From assembly GCF_006016075.1 (NCBI RefSeq), contig NZ_CP040093.1, forward strand, positions 1,365,069 through 1,429,068: a stretch of DNA of 64,000 nucleotides. Direction: 5' to 3'. Positions 8,744 through 19,600 of this stretch are shown in pieces (the first letter of the stretch is position 1; the number at the start of each line of letters is the position of its first letter). The position numbers and the translations under genes are program-made. The stretch is from Caloramator sp. E03 (lineage in GTDB: Bacteria > Bacillota > Clostridia > Clostridiales > Caloramatoraceae). Below the pieces are notes generated by a model. It searched no databases, was not told the origin of the DNA, and saw nothing but the letters and a program-made list of their open reading frames with translations.

Positions 8744-9949
8744 ATGTCACTTTTATCAAAAGCACAACTAAAAGAATTTATTAAAGAAAATAACATCACA
8801 AGTGTAGCTGGAATCCAATCTACCCTTAAAGAATTATTTAAAGATGTCTTAGAAGAAATGCTTCAAGCGGAGCTTGATACAACTTTAGGCTATGAAAAAT
8901 ATGATGTAAAAAATAAGCAAACCGATAACAGCAGAAATGGATTTTCTAAAAAAACAATTAAAACTGAATTTGGTGAAATGGAAATCGATGTCCCAAGAGA
9001 CAGAAATGGCGAATTTGAGCCTAAAATTGTTCCTAAAAATAAAACAGATATCTCTGGAATTGAAGATAAGATAATATCCCTTTATGCTAGAGGAATGAGC
9101 ACAAGAGATATACAGGATCAAATTAAAGATCTCTATGGCATAGATATATCACCAGAGCTTGTTAGTAAAATTACAGATCGTATTATTCCAGAAGTTAAGG
9201 AATGGCAAAGTAGACCTTTAGAAAAAATTTATTCCTTTATATTTATGGATGCTATACACTATAAAGTAAGAGAAGAAGGACGTATTCTTAATCGTGCAGC
9301 TTATGTTGTTCTTGGGGTTAACATTGAGGGATATAAAGAAGTTCTTGGTATATGGATAGGAGAAAATGAATCATCAAGATTCTGGCTTGGAGTCCTTAAC
9401 GACCTTAAGGGCAGGGGTGTAGAAGATGTTCTGGTTTTCTGTGTTGATGGTCTCACTGGAATGAAAGAAGCTATACAAGCAGCTTATCCAAAGTCAGAAA
9501 TACAAAGGTGCATAATACATCAATTGAGAAATTCATTTAAATATGTTTCATACAAACATCTTAAAGAGTTTACAAAAGACTTTAAAAATGTATATAACGC
9601 ATTGAATGAGGAGGTAGCTAAAGAAAAACTTAAGGAAGTAGAACAGAAATGGGGCTCTCAATATCCATATGCAATTAAGAGTTGGGAAAACAACTGGGAT
9701 GTAATATCACCTTTCTTTAAATTCCCTGATGAAATAAGAAAAATCATGTATACTACAAACATAATAGAAAGTCTACACAGGCAGTTTAGAAAAGTAACTA
9801 AGACAAAAACTATATTCCCCACAGATTTGTCATTAGAAAAAATGCTTTATCTATCGGTTAAAAATATAGATAAGAAGTGGACTCAAAGGTATAGAAACTG
9901 GGATATGGTAATCAATCAGCTTATGATAATATATCCGGGAAGAATATAG
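8744..9949 (+). CDS. IS256-family transposase (MULE/DDE)
   Basis: A full-length 401-residue Transposase_mut protein. The N-terminal region is typical (MSLLSKAQLKEFIKENN, then DVPRDRNGEFEPKIVPK). The DDE core follows: first Asp in FIFMDAIHYKV, second in VLVFCVDGLTGMKEA, the C/H motif CIIHQLRNSFKYVSYK, and the Glu in TTNIIESLHRQFRKVTK. The gene is open throughout and preceded by GGAGGAG, so the element is probably still able to move. It is closely similar to the decayed copy at 10278-11445, which lies in the opposite orientation. Confidence 0.95.
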   Translation: MSLLSKAQLKEFIKENNITSVAGIQSTLKELFKDVLEEMLQAELDTTLGYEKYDVKNKQTDNSRNGFSKKTIKTEFGEMEIDVPRDRNGEFEPKIVPKNKTDISGIEDKIISLYARGMSTRDIQDQIKDLYGIDISPELVSKITDRIIPEVKEWQSRPLEKIYSFIFMDAIHYKVREEGRILNRAAYVVLGVNIEGYKEVLGIWIGENESSRFWLGVLNDLKGRGVEDVLVFCVDGLTGMKEAIQAAYPKSEIQRCIIHQLRNSFKYVSYKHLKEFTKDFKNVYNALNEEVAKEKLKEVEQKWGSQYPYAIKSWENNWDVISPFFKFPDEIRKIMYTTNIIESLHRQFRKVTKTKTIFPTDLSLEKMLYLSVKNIDKKWTQRYRNWDMVINQLMIIYPGRI

Positions 9950-10242
9950 CTAATACTAAATATAATTTACAAAAAACAAAAAATTTTTGAAGCTTCAGTC
10001 GACCTAGGTCTCCTTTCGCTTCAAAAATTATAACAATGCTCTAATCGCGAGTTTGTTATGCATAGACATAGACCCACTCATTATAAAAATTTTAACCAAA
10101 ATTAATCAACATTATGCATAAAAACCTAATTTATGGTAACAATTAGTAGTGAAAGTAAATAAAATATCTTTTTGGATTTAGTCTAAAACTTGTCTTGAAG
10201 GAGTTGCTCCTCAACTAAATACACAGATTTATTTACACTCCC
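9950..10242 (+). other. Structured non-coding tail of the IS256-family element
   Basis: About 290 bases inside the element with no convincing ORF. It holds an inverted repeat AATTTTTGAAGC (9982-9993) / GCTTCAAAAATT (10018-10029), a second pairing TAACAA/TTGTTA around 10031-10058, and a small stem GGAG/CTCC near 10200-10210. Most IS256 members have only a short 3' space, so this tail is longer than usual. No function can be assigned. Confidence 0.5.
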
Positions 10243-10250
10243 AAATTAAA
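10243..10250. repeat. Target site duplication, right
   Basis: AAATTAAA, identical to 8650-8657, directly after the right inverted repeat. Confidence 0.8.
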
Positions 10251-10277
10251 ATTTTTTTGATCTTTTTGATAATCTAA

Positions 10278-11445
10278 TTATTTAACATATTTTTCCAATA
10301 TTCCTGCATATAATATATTTAGTTGATTTAATATCATATCCCAGTTTTTGTATGTTAATCTTCATTTCTTTATTACATTTATATTAATAAATAAAGTATT
10401 TTTTCTAAAGCTTCGTCAGAAGTAAATACAGTCTTTGATTTTGTTACTTTTCTTAATTGCCTATGAAATCCTTCGATGATATTTAAGTATACATAATTTT
10501 TTAAACAAAGTTAGGGAAGTTGTAAAATGAACTTAATACATCCTAATTGTTTCCCCAATTCTTTATAACATAGTGATATGTATTTTGCTATTTCTTTATT
10601 TGCAGCTTGATATATAGGTTTAAAATCTTTTCTAAATTCTTTTTAATGTTTATATGATACATATTTAAAGCAGTTTCTAAGCTGATTATTACTCACATTT
10701 GTATTTTTGAATTAGGAAAGGCATCTTTAATAGCTTCTTTCATTCATGTAAGACCATCTACAGAAAATATTAATACATCTTCTACTATTCTATTTTTTAA
10801 TTCATTTAATACTCCAAGCCAAAACCTTACACTTTTATTCTCTCCTATCAAAATCCCTAATACATCTTTAATACCGTCTAAGCTCATACCGAGAACTACA
10901 GCCATATTAATAATATGCCCTTCGGTTTTAACATTATAATGTATAATATCCATGAAAATAAAGGGATAAACCTTTTTAAGGAGGCTTGATTACCATTCTT
11001 TAATTTCAGGAACTATCTTTTCAATAATTTTACTTACCATTTCAGCAAATAATTCAATGACATATAAATCCTTTATTTGATCATGAATCTCTCTTGTTGA
11101 CATACCTCTTGTATAAAGAATAATAACTTTTTCTTCGATACTAGATATGTCTCTTTTATATTTTGGAAAAATCTTTAGCTGAAATTCAACTTCTCTATCT
11201 CTCGGAACATCAATATCCATTTCTTCGAATTGAGTCTTAACAGTTTTTTGTGAGTAATCATTTCTTTAATTAGTAGTTTCAGAATTCTTTTTGTCATTCT
11301 TATCATAACCAAGTTCTGCTGAAAGCTCCACTTCAGGTAGTTCTTGAAGAGCATCTTGAAATAAATTTATAAAAAAGCTATAAAGTACAGAAACATACTG
11401 AATATTATTTTCTTTAATAAACAATCATAATTGTTCTTTTATCAT
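10278..11445 (-). pseudogene. Decayed IS256-family transposase
   Basis: The minus strand can be followed from an ATG at 11443-11445 (MIKEQL, stop, LFIKENN) through MDIDVPRDREVEF, an HYNVKTEGH block and VEDVLIFSVDGLT to a C-terminus WDMILNQLNILYAGI. It aligns along its length with the intact transposase next door but is broken by several in-frame stops and frameshifts. Upstream, 11516-11540 keeps a degenerate end, TAGACTGTAAATAATTTTGT when read inward, which resembles the IS256 inverted repeat. The other end is not recognisable. An old, immobile copy. Confidence 0.85.
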
Positions 11446-11556
11446 TAAAAATATTTTAAAAGCCTCCTTCTTGATTGTATTTCTAATTATTACCAAGGAG
11501 TAGGTTTATAATTAATTTATACAAAATTATTTACAGTCTAGTTTATAATTTTATTA

Positions 11557-13248
11557 TTAATTTATAAAAAACATAGCATTAAAATCTTTTTCAATCTCAT
11601 TACCTACTGAATCCTTTACTGAACTTGAAGGAATAAATACAGAAATATTATCCTGACTTATATTCTTTTCAATAAACTTCAAATTAAGTATATCCCCACT
11701 TATTTTATATTCAAATTTAATAATATTACCTGTACTATCTTTTAATAATAACTTATTAAAATTTGTACTCTTAACTATATTTTCATTAAATACAATACTT
11801 AATATATTGTTATATTTATCTATTGTAACAGACTTAACAAAAGGTTTTTCCGTATCTTTTTCAGTAGTAAAACTATATTTATAACTTGTTATTACTTGAT
11901 TATTTGCTGCATCCTTTAAAGCTTTAGAGGGGATTATAATAAAGTATGTTGTATTATAATCAAGTTTATTTACAGGTACAATAACAAGAGAATTATTTAT
12001 TATCTGTATCTTTGTAGATACAACTTTATTATTTGAAGTTTTTAATACAATATCGCTAAATCTGCTGCTTTTATAAATATTTTCATTATACGATATTGTA
12101 ATATTTGAAGTCACAGATACATTCTTCGCTGCATTTACTGGAAGAATTGATTTTAAAACGGGAGAAATATTATCCTTAGTAGTCGTAAACTTATAGTTTC
12201 TTGTTCCTTCATAGGTATTACCATTTAAATCTTCTACAGCTCCAGCAGGTATTGTATAATAATATTTGCTGTATTGGCTCAAATCGTTTAAAGGTTTAAT
12301 TATTAATGTATTCCCTGATATTGTTTTATCTATGGGAACATTAATATCAATATATTTACCTCCCGACACCTTCGTTGTTTTTAGCGTTATAGCATCATAT
12401 CTACTACTTTTTCTTATGTTTTCATCAAAAATCACTTTAATTACAGCATTTGTCTGTATACCTTTTTCTCCATCCTTAGGGGTTGTATTTACTATTTTAG
12501 GCGGAGTATGTTCTGTTGTTGTAAATTTTGATGTTATGGATGTTTTTAAAACATTCCCATTCTTATCCTTAATGGCCCCTGATTTAATAAAAATGGTATA
12601 ACTTGTATTATATTTCAAAGGATTAGTAGGTTTTATTACAATCGTATCATTATTTACATCAATATTAATAGCAACATCGTCCCCACTGCTATTTTTTAGA
12701 ATAATATCATCGAACTTACTTGAATCTGTAATTAAAATTGGTTCACTAAATGTCATTATAATGTTAGTATATACATTTACATTAGTACTATTATTAGCAG
12801 GGCTTATTCCTTTAATAACAGGAGATATATTATCCTTTTGTGTTGCAAAATTTAATACCACATCATCGCTAAATATATTTCCATCCTTATCCTTTATAGA
12901 ACCCGATGGTAATATTAAAGAATATTGTTTTTCATATTCAAGTTTATTAATAGGCTGTACGATTAAAATTTTCCCTGATATTTTTTTGGAAATTTCTATC
13001 TTTGTTTTTGAATCTGCTAAATTTAAATCCAGTTCAATATCGTTATATTTTTCTCCTTCTTGTATATCCTTATTAAAATATATCTGGATAGCTCCATCAA
13101 CCGAAAAGTTACTGCTTAAATTTGAACTTGATACTTTCAAATTAGCACTTTGATTTGTAGTATTTGCATAAACCAAAAATGTAAATGAAAATATCAATAA
13201 TATAACAAAATAAGATATATTTAATAGCTTGTTATTTTTTTTATTCAT
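11557..13248 (-). CDS. Secreted protein of five SbsA-like Ig domains
   Basis: A 563-residue exported protein with a signal peptide (1-29) followed by about five tandem modules of 95-105 residues. Each has the pattern (I/V)xxxFxExI, SxxYxxI(T/V)LK, LxYNTxYxIxIPSxAxKDxxGN and FTT. This is the Big_5/SbsA_Ig-like fold found in S-layer and cell-surface proteins. No catalytic domain, LPXTG motif, SLH domain or transmembrane anchor is visible, so it may be released or held by other surface proteins. The same fold occurs at the C-terminus of the S41 protease at 954-2576. It leads a minus-strand row of large exoproteins. The ATG at 13246-13248 is preceded by a GTGGGGG-type site. Confidence 0.8.
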   Translation of the reverse strand: MNKKNNKLLNISYFVILLIFSFTFLVYANTTNQSANLKVSSSNLSSNFSVDGAIQIYFNKDIQEGEKYNDIELDLNLADSKTKIEISKKISGKILIVQPINKLEYEKQYSLILPSGSIKDKDGNIFSDDVVLNFATQKDNISPVIKGISPANNSTNVNVYTNIIMTFSEPILITDSSKFDDIILKNSSGDDVAINIDVNNDTIVIKPTNPLKYNTSYTIFIKSGAIKDKNGNVLKTSITSKFTTTEHTPPKIVNTTPKDGEKGIQTNAVIKVIFDENIRKSSRYDAITLKTTKVSGGKYIDINVPIDKTISGNTLIIKPLNDLSQYSKYYYTIPAGAVEDLNGNTYEGTRNYKFTTTKDNISPVLKSILPVNAAKNVSVTSNITISYNENIYKSSRFSDIVLKTSNNKVVSTKIQIINNSLVIVPVNKLDYNTTYFIIIPSKALKDAANNQVITSYKYSFTTEKDTEKPFVKSVTIDKYNNILSIVFNENIVKSTNFNKLLLKDSTGNIIKFEYKISGDILNLKFIEKNISQDNISVFIPSSSVKDSVGNEIEKDFNAMFFIN

Positions 13249-13399
13249 TTGTTATATCCCCCACTTCAGTTTATTATTTGTATCTGAGTAACTTATCAAT
13301 AACTTTCACCACTCTTTCTATAATAAATTATACATTCTAAATCTGAAAAATTGAATATAAATATGGAATATTTTATTAATTAACCAGATTTAACCCATA

Positions 13400-13430
13400 A
13401 AAAATCTCCACCAATAGAGTGGAGATTTTT
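13400..13430 (-). terminator. Terminator after the Big_2 protein
   Basis: Stem CTCCAC/GTGGAG with flanking A/T runs (AAAAATCTCCAC ... GTGGAGATTTTT). It can act in both directions but lies just past the stop of the minus-strand gene. Confidence 0.8.
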
Positions 13431-13448
13431 TATATTTAACTTCTTATG

Positions 13449-16409
13449 TTACTGAGTTACAACTATACTGCTGTTTACTGTTTTAGATGATCCGTCTTTT
13501 GTAGTAACTTTAAGATTAATATTAGCTATACCTTTTGCAACACCAGTTATATCTGCTTTTACTACATATCTTCCAAGTTCTTCATCATAATAAACATCAT
13601 TATATCCATTAAAAGTAATAAATTTTCCATTTTTATCGCTACAATTCCATTCAACCTTTATACCATCTATTGTAACATTATCTGGCAATAACGTTGCAAT
13701 TATTTCTTTTTCTTCTCCTGCAGAAATTGTTATCTTCTTTTCTATTGTTAAATTTGTTATCGGCTGAACTACCTCTATTGTTATAGTTTTACTAGTTCCA
13801 CTTCCATCAACAGCTTTTGCAATTATTTCAGCAGTTCCAGGGCTTTTTGCAGTAACTTTTCCGTTGTCATCTACAGTAATAACATTTGTATCACTGGATT
13901 CCCAGATAATATTCTTATTTGTAGGTGTCTTTTTATTCTCACCAATAACCATTGCCTTTATATTTCCACTTTTTCCAACCTGAAGTAAGCCTTCTATTTT
14001 CCCTGTTTTTACATTAGTAAGTATTATATCTGCTACCTTTACATCCTCCTTTGCTAGTTTAACAGTTACTGTACAGGTTGCAAAAACTTCAGGATTATCT
14101 TTTGAAGTTACAGTAATTGTAACTGGAGAATCTGTTGCTGCTACTGCAATTAACTTTCCAAAGGGCGTTACTATAACTTTTTCTTCATCACTTGATTCAA
14201 AAACAACATCTTTAACAGGAGCGTTTACTGGATTTGTTTTAACATTTAAGCTAAATGCCTGTCCAACATTCATATCAATTTGAGTTTTATTTAGTTTTAT
14301 TTCTTTTACAGTTGCAACAGTAACAATGCATTGTGCAGCTTTTGCTCCACTTTCTGTAGTAGCCTTAATTACTGCCGTTCCTTCTTTTAATGCTGTAACA
14401 TTTCCACTTTCATCAACTGTTGCAACATTTTCATCGCTTGATGCCCATGTAATGTTCTTGTTTGTTGCATTATCTGGCATAAAGTTTGCCACAAGTTTAA
14501 AAGTATTATAGCCTTCACTTGTAGAAAGATTTATCTTAGATGCATTTAATTTTATACTGCTTACTGGTATTTCTACAGTTACATTGCATTCAGCAAATAT
14601 ACTTTCGTTTTCTTCTGATCTTGCTTTAATAGTAGCCTTCCCTTCTTTTAATGCTGTTATGTTTCCTTTATCGTCAACAGTTACAATGCTTTCATCACTG
14701 CTGCTCCATATAACATTTTTATTTACTGCTTCATTTGGAGATATAACTGCCTTTAATGAAGCTTTAGCACCTGGCTTTATGCTTATATCTGACTTATCAA
14801 GTTTAATTTGGTTTACTGGAACAACTTTAACAGTGCAGCTTGCAGTTTTATTTCCATCTTCTGTTGTAACTAAAATCGTTGCTGTTCCTTCACTTAAACC
14901 TGTAACATTTCCATTTTCATCAACAGTTACAATTGATTCATCTGATGAACTCCATGTTACATTTTTATTTGTAGCATTTGTAGGATTAATCTTATATTCA
15001 AGCTTAATTGGTTTGTTCAATCCAATGTTTATAGATGTTTTATTTAAAGTTATGCTGCTTACTGGTATAGTAATTGAACTTCCTTCTCCAATATTTATTT
15101 TTGTTGAAAGGCTTTTTATTTCAATTGGTCCACCTTCAACCTTAAAAGCTACATCATAAGTACCTGAAAAAGTATCTGGTATTTCTATTCTTGGATAGTT
15201 CAAACTTATGTCTTCAAATATTGTAGATTGTCCTTTATTATCAACAAATTCAATAGTTCCGTTTATATAATTATCTTCCGGACTTAATATATATCGAACT
15301 TTATTCTGATAATCATCATAAACCCCAAAAGTATCCCCACTTAAATATTCTCCTAAAAAATAAGATTGTTTTTTAAGTGTTACTTTAGAGGTTAAATTAG
15401 TACTAATATTAAACGTTTTTGAAGTTATATTTGTTGCATTAAATTTTGGTGTTCCATAATCATATTCCCAATCATCTTCAGTTTCAACTGTAAAGATAAT
15501 GGTATCATAGTTTAATTTTGTAATATAAAAATTTTTATATACAATACTTTTATCATAATGTGATAAATGAGTTAATGATGAAAATTCACCATGAAAATAT
15601 AATGGACACATAGCAGAAACTCTTAAATTTTTGTCAGTAACCAAATTAGTTTTTACTTCAGCTATTTCATTCTTATTGAATACAATATTTGGGTTATCCT
15701 TTGATAAGTTATTATACATTTTCAATAAATTATATCCTGAATTATTTTTGTCTATTCCAAGAAACTGTGCATGATATTGTGCCTTTGGAATCATTATTTG
15801 ACTTTCGTTATAAATATTACATTCACCTATACCTTTTCCTTTTTCATCGGCAATGGTTAAAATTAGCCACTTCTCTTTAAAATCAGCATTAGTAAATGGA
15901 AGTGATACATTAGGAGTAAAATAATTGCTATCAATAGAAAGTGGTATTGTTGAGCCATTTTGTGATTTTAATATCTTTTTATAATAAAAATATTTGTTTG
16001 TTGATAAAAGTATGTAGTATTCAGATATATTTGAATCCCAATTTAATCCGCTTATAGTTATTTTCCATCCATCTTGTGTTTGTTCAATATTTTTTTGTAC
16101 ATCCCAATATTTATTATAAATATAATCATTATTATAAAGAGGATACTTATAATGAACAGAAATTGAATATTTATCAAAAAATTGTACATGATTTACATCG
16201 TCAATTGTTAAATATACTACTCCTTGATTTTCAGAATTTGTAACTCTATTATTAAGATTATTTTTATTAATAGGCAAACTAGTTGATTTGTTATATATAT
16301 CAAAATAATTTGTTCTTACAGCTGCAAAAGCTGAATTATTAAATAGAAAAACTGCAAATAAGGATATGAGCATTGTTGAAATGCAAAGCATTATTTTTTT
16401 AATTTTCAC
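13449..16409 (-). CDS. Exported protein with tandem Big_2 Ig-like domains
   Basis: A 986-residue protein with a signal peptide (1-29, cleavage near AFA-AV). Residues of about 30-450 form a unique region I cannot assign. From about 450 to the end there are six Ig-like modules of 80-100 residues. The first three are close Big_2 repeats (TWSSSDESIVTVDENGNVTG and variants, then LSEGTATI or LKEGKATI) and the last three are more divergent. Such domains serve as spacers or adhesive parts of surface proteins. No sortase or SLH anchor is visible. The start is GTG at 16407-16409 behind a GGAACGGGGG site. The gene stands alone between two terminators. Confidence 0.8.
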   Translation of the reverse strand: MKIKKIMLCISTMLISLFAVFLFNNSAFAAVRTNYFDIYNKSTSLPINKNNLNNRVTNSENQGVVYLTIDDVNHVQFFDKYSISVHYKYPLYNNDYIYNKYWDVQKNIEQTQDGWKITISGLNWDSNISEYYILLSTNKYFYYKKILKSQNGSTIPLSIDSNYFTPNVSLPFTNADFKEKWLILTIADEKGKGIGECNIYNESQIMIPKAQYHAQFLGIDKNNSGYNLLKMYNNLSKDNPNIVFNKNEIAEVKTNLVTDKNLRVSAMCPLYFHGEFSSLTHLSHYDKSIVYKNFYITKLNYDTIIFTVETEDDWEYDYGTPKFNATNITSKTFNISTNLTSKVTLKKQSYFLGEYLSGDTFGVYDDYQNKVRYILSPEDNYINGTIEFVDNKGQSTIFEDISLNYPRIEIPDTFSGTYDVAFKVEGGPIEIKSLSTKINIGEGSSITIPVSSITLNKTSINIGLNKPIKLEYKINPTNATNKNVTWSSSDESIVTVDENGNVTGLSEGTATILVTTEDGNKTASCTVKVVPVNQIKLDKSDISIKPGAKASLKAVISPNEAVNKNVIWSSSDESIVTVDDKGNITALKEGKATIKARSEENESIFAECNVTVEIPVSSIKLNASKINLSTSEGYNTFKLVANFMPDNATNKNITWASSDENVATVDESGNVTALKEGTAVIKATTESGAKAAQCIVTVATVKEIKLNKTQIDMNVGQAFSLNVKTNPVNAPVKDVVFESSDEEKVIVTPFGKLIAVAATDSPVTITVTSKDNPEVFATCTVTVKLAKEDVKVADIILTNVKTGKIEGLLQVGKSGNIKAMVIGENKKTPTNKNIIWESSDTNVITVDDNGKVTAKSPGTAEIIAKAVDGSGTSKTITIEVVQPITNLTIEKKITISAGEEKEIIATLLPDNVTIDGIKVEWNCSDKNGKFITFNGYNDVYYDEELGRYVVKADITGVAKGIANINLKVTTKDGSSKTVNSSIVVTQ

Positions 16410-16644
16410 ATAAATACCCCCGTTCCTTTAAATTATTTACTCATCTTTTGCATTTTAACAAAATTGTTATTTTCAATTCATAGTTATAATACCAAATAAA
16501 GTACATTATAACTATAATGCAAAAGTTTTGTTTTTATAATTTTAACAACGTTTTAAATATAATTAAATATATTATCAACCCCTTTTGCAACTTGTCATTT
16601 TAGTATATTTTACAACAAAATGCGAATTATTTCTACATTGCAGT

Positions 16645-16675
16645 AAAAAAACCAGCCAAAACGGCTGGTTTTTTT
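16645..16675 (-). terminator. Terminator after the large subtilase
   Basis: AAAAAACCAGCC / GGCTGGTTTTTTT hairpin with a five-base loop, placed seven bases beyond the stop of the minus-strand gene; the T tract suits both strands. Confidence 0.9.
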
Positions 16676-16681
16676 ATAATT

Positions 16682-19600
16682 TTATTTCCTTGTTATCTTT
16701 ATTTCTTTTATTGTTTTATTTCCAACATTGTCCTCTGCAATTATCGTTATAACATTAAGTCCAATAGAAAGTTTAATATCTCTTGCAACTTCAATTGTTT
16801 TCTGACTGTTCAATTGAATGTCATTAATCATTTCCTCAGAGTTATCACTATATTTAACTTTTATGGATACAGATCCTAACATCCAATCATCAGCTGCTTT
16901 AAATTTAAGAGTTAATGTATCGCTTGTAGTAGTACTGCTTGTTTGTTTTGGATTTATCATTGTTATAACTGGTCCTTTTTTATCTATTACTTTATTAATA
17001 GTAACAGTAGCACTTCCTGTATTATCATATACATCAGTTGCACTTATTAAAACTTTATACTGTTTTATATTCTCTGATATTGGAATCTGCAATACATAGC
17101 CATCACTTACAGTTTCATAATCTAACTTAGTTTGTTCTTTACCAATTATTAATGTTGCATTTATATTTTTAATTTCAGATTCATCTTCAACATTAAATTT
17201 AATACTATAGTTTCTTGAATCATAAGCCTGGGTTATATTGGTGCTATTTGCTGATGGCTCAATTAATTTAATCTTTGGAGGAGTTTTTTCAATAAGTTTT
17301 ACAGGAATCTTTGTAGATGTCTGGCTGCCGTAGCTGTCAACAGCTATTACATCAATAGTTTTATCTCCAAGAGAATCAAATGTTATCGTCTTTGTAAAGC
17401 TGCATGATGTTGAATTTGCTTTAACCTCCATTACCTCTCCATTTATAAATATCTTTACAGATCCTTTTACAACATTTTCAACTTTTCCACTTACAGTAAC
17501 TTTCTTTCCAACTATAGTAGCTAAAGTTTCTCCTTTTTTGGCAAGAGGCTGATTGATAGTTATTTTTGGTGACCTGTCATTTTCCTTTGTTATAATTATT
17601 TTCTTTACTGTATGATTACCAACAACATCAGAAGCAACAATTTCAACCATTGTAACTTCATCTTTAAGTTCTATATCTGTACTAAAGGCCCTCTCTGTTT
17701 TGTTACCATCTGGAACTGGCAAAAATACATTCTCAATTTCACTTTCATTTACATATAGCCTATATCCAAATAAATTATCCTTTACAGTTCCTTCAATTTT
17801 ATAAGATTTTGCATCTTCGCTTACAAATACTGAAGTATTGTCTTTTGTTGATTTTGGAACTAACAGTGTTATTTCTGGTGCAGTTGTATCACAATAGATA
17901 TTATATGAATAATCAAAATATTCACCATTATAATCTTCAGCGAAAATAGAAACCTTATTTAACCCTTCCTTTAATGATAACTTAACACTAAATGTTAAAT
18001 CTGAATTTATAGTTACAGGATTACCCATTATCTTAAATGTTTTAGGTTTTGTTGTTACTCTTCCAGTAACAGTTAAATCCTTATAACTATATATATTCCC
18101 TGTATCAAAGTTATCAAATGAAAAATTAAATTCTGAGGGCTTTACATTAAACTCAACATAATTAAAATCAATCAAATTATAATCGTTATCATAAGCATCT
18201 ACTTCAATCCAATGCAAACCTGGTTGAAGTCCTTTAACCTCATATAATAAATTCTTGCCATTATTGTAAGGATCACATCCATCTACAACAATCTCAAACT
18301 TTGATACATCATTTAATAATTCTTCAGGATAAGTATATGTTAAAGTAAAATCTCCAGATTCAAGCTCGCTTCCACTGGCTGGATTAGTTATATTTAATTG
18401 TGATGCATTGATTTGTTTAGTTACATAGCTATAGTTTCCTGCATAATCTATTGTAAAAACTTCAACATAGTCTATACCGCCTGGCAGATTCAAAGTATAG
18501 CAGTAATCTCCATTTTCATCCATACCTACTTTTTTAAATACTGGATTTTCATATTCATCAACTGTTACAAATTTACCATTTACAGCAATTGCAAATCCCT
18601 GAACTCCAGATAGTCCATCATAAGCTTTAATCTTTAAATCATAACTTCCTGGACTTGCAGTATCATCCGATATAATTTCTGCTACAGGTTCAGTAGAATC
18701 TACCTTAACAGGCATATTAATAATCTGATAATTTGCATCTGGATAATCAATTTTACTCTTTATCTGTATATAATACTGTCCATCTTTTACAGGCATAAAC
18801 CTTCTTAAAGAAGCATTATACACATACCCATCCCATAAGGAATATACATTAAACCATTGTCCTTCTGCAAATATAGATTTTGTTACCTCATTATCAGTAT
18901 TGAGAGTAGTAATTGTTTTCCCATCATCATCGATTACATTTACATAATTCACTTTCGCATTCCTTAAATAAGTTGCAACTGGAATAACATAGTATAAGCC
19001 AAGGGAATAATAAGCAGTAGATATTGCAATATTATTTTCATCAAAGGATCCATCCCAGTCATATCCTGCATAGTAAGGTTCCCCATTTTCAAAAAATCCT
19101 AATGCAAGTCCAGTGTAACCTATCTGCGTATTTCTATCCCAAAATGGCCTGTCAACTATATAAGGTTCATCCCACTTGCCGTAAAATCCCATAAACGGTA
19201 CTCCTATTGTTGAAACGTTATCTTCTTTTGGAATAAACCTTATAAACCCTTCAGCAAATATATTTCTTTCTGTGTTTTCTGGTATATTTATTGTAACGTT
19301 AACTGTTGCCTGTTTTCCTTTTGGAACTGTAACTGATGTTTTGTCAAATGTAACTTGTGCACCACTTATTACAGTTTCATAGGACATTGTTTCAAGAAAG
19401 CCTGGTTGTTCTGTTAAAACTTCATTCTCTTCAGGATAGCATGAAACATCATAAGTTACATCATTATCACCATAGTTCTTTAAAGTTATTGTAAAGGTTT
19501 TTGTACCTGAAATTTCTTTTAATGCAGCTGTAGGTTTTCCATACACTGTTGCAGTTACTTTATTTTTCACAGCAGCATAAGCATTAACAAGTCCTGCACC

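Larger units (their letters stand above)
8658..10242 (+). mobile_element. IS256-family insertion sequence
   Basis: A 1585-bp element. The left end starts GAGTATGTAAA and the right end, read inward, starts GGGAGTGTAAA. After a few mismatches both contain TGTGTA at positions 18-23, giving imperfect inverted repeats of the IS256 type. An 8-bp duplication (AAATTAAA) flanks it, as expected for this family. It carries one intact transposase and an unusually long tail of about 290 bases without a gene. Confidence 0.85.

Noticed and set aside
10744..11220. Two separate small genes on the minus strand
   Set aside because: Both are fragments of one decayed IS256-type transposase, as shown by alignment with the intact copy at 8744-9949.
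13449..16409. Big_2 repeats considered as a DNA repeat array
   Set aside because: The similarity is at the protein level, with 80-100 residue modules that differ in DNA sequence; there are no CRISPR-like spacers.
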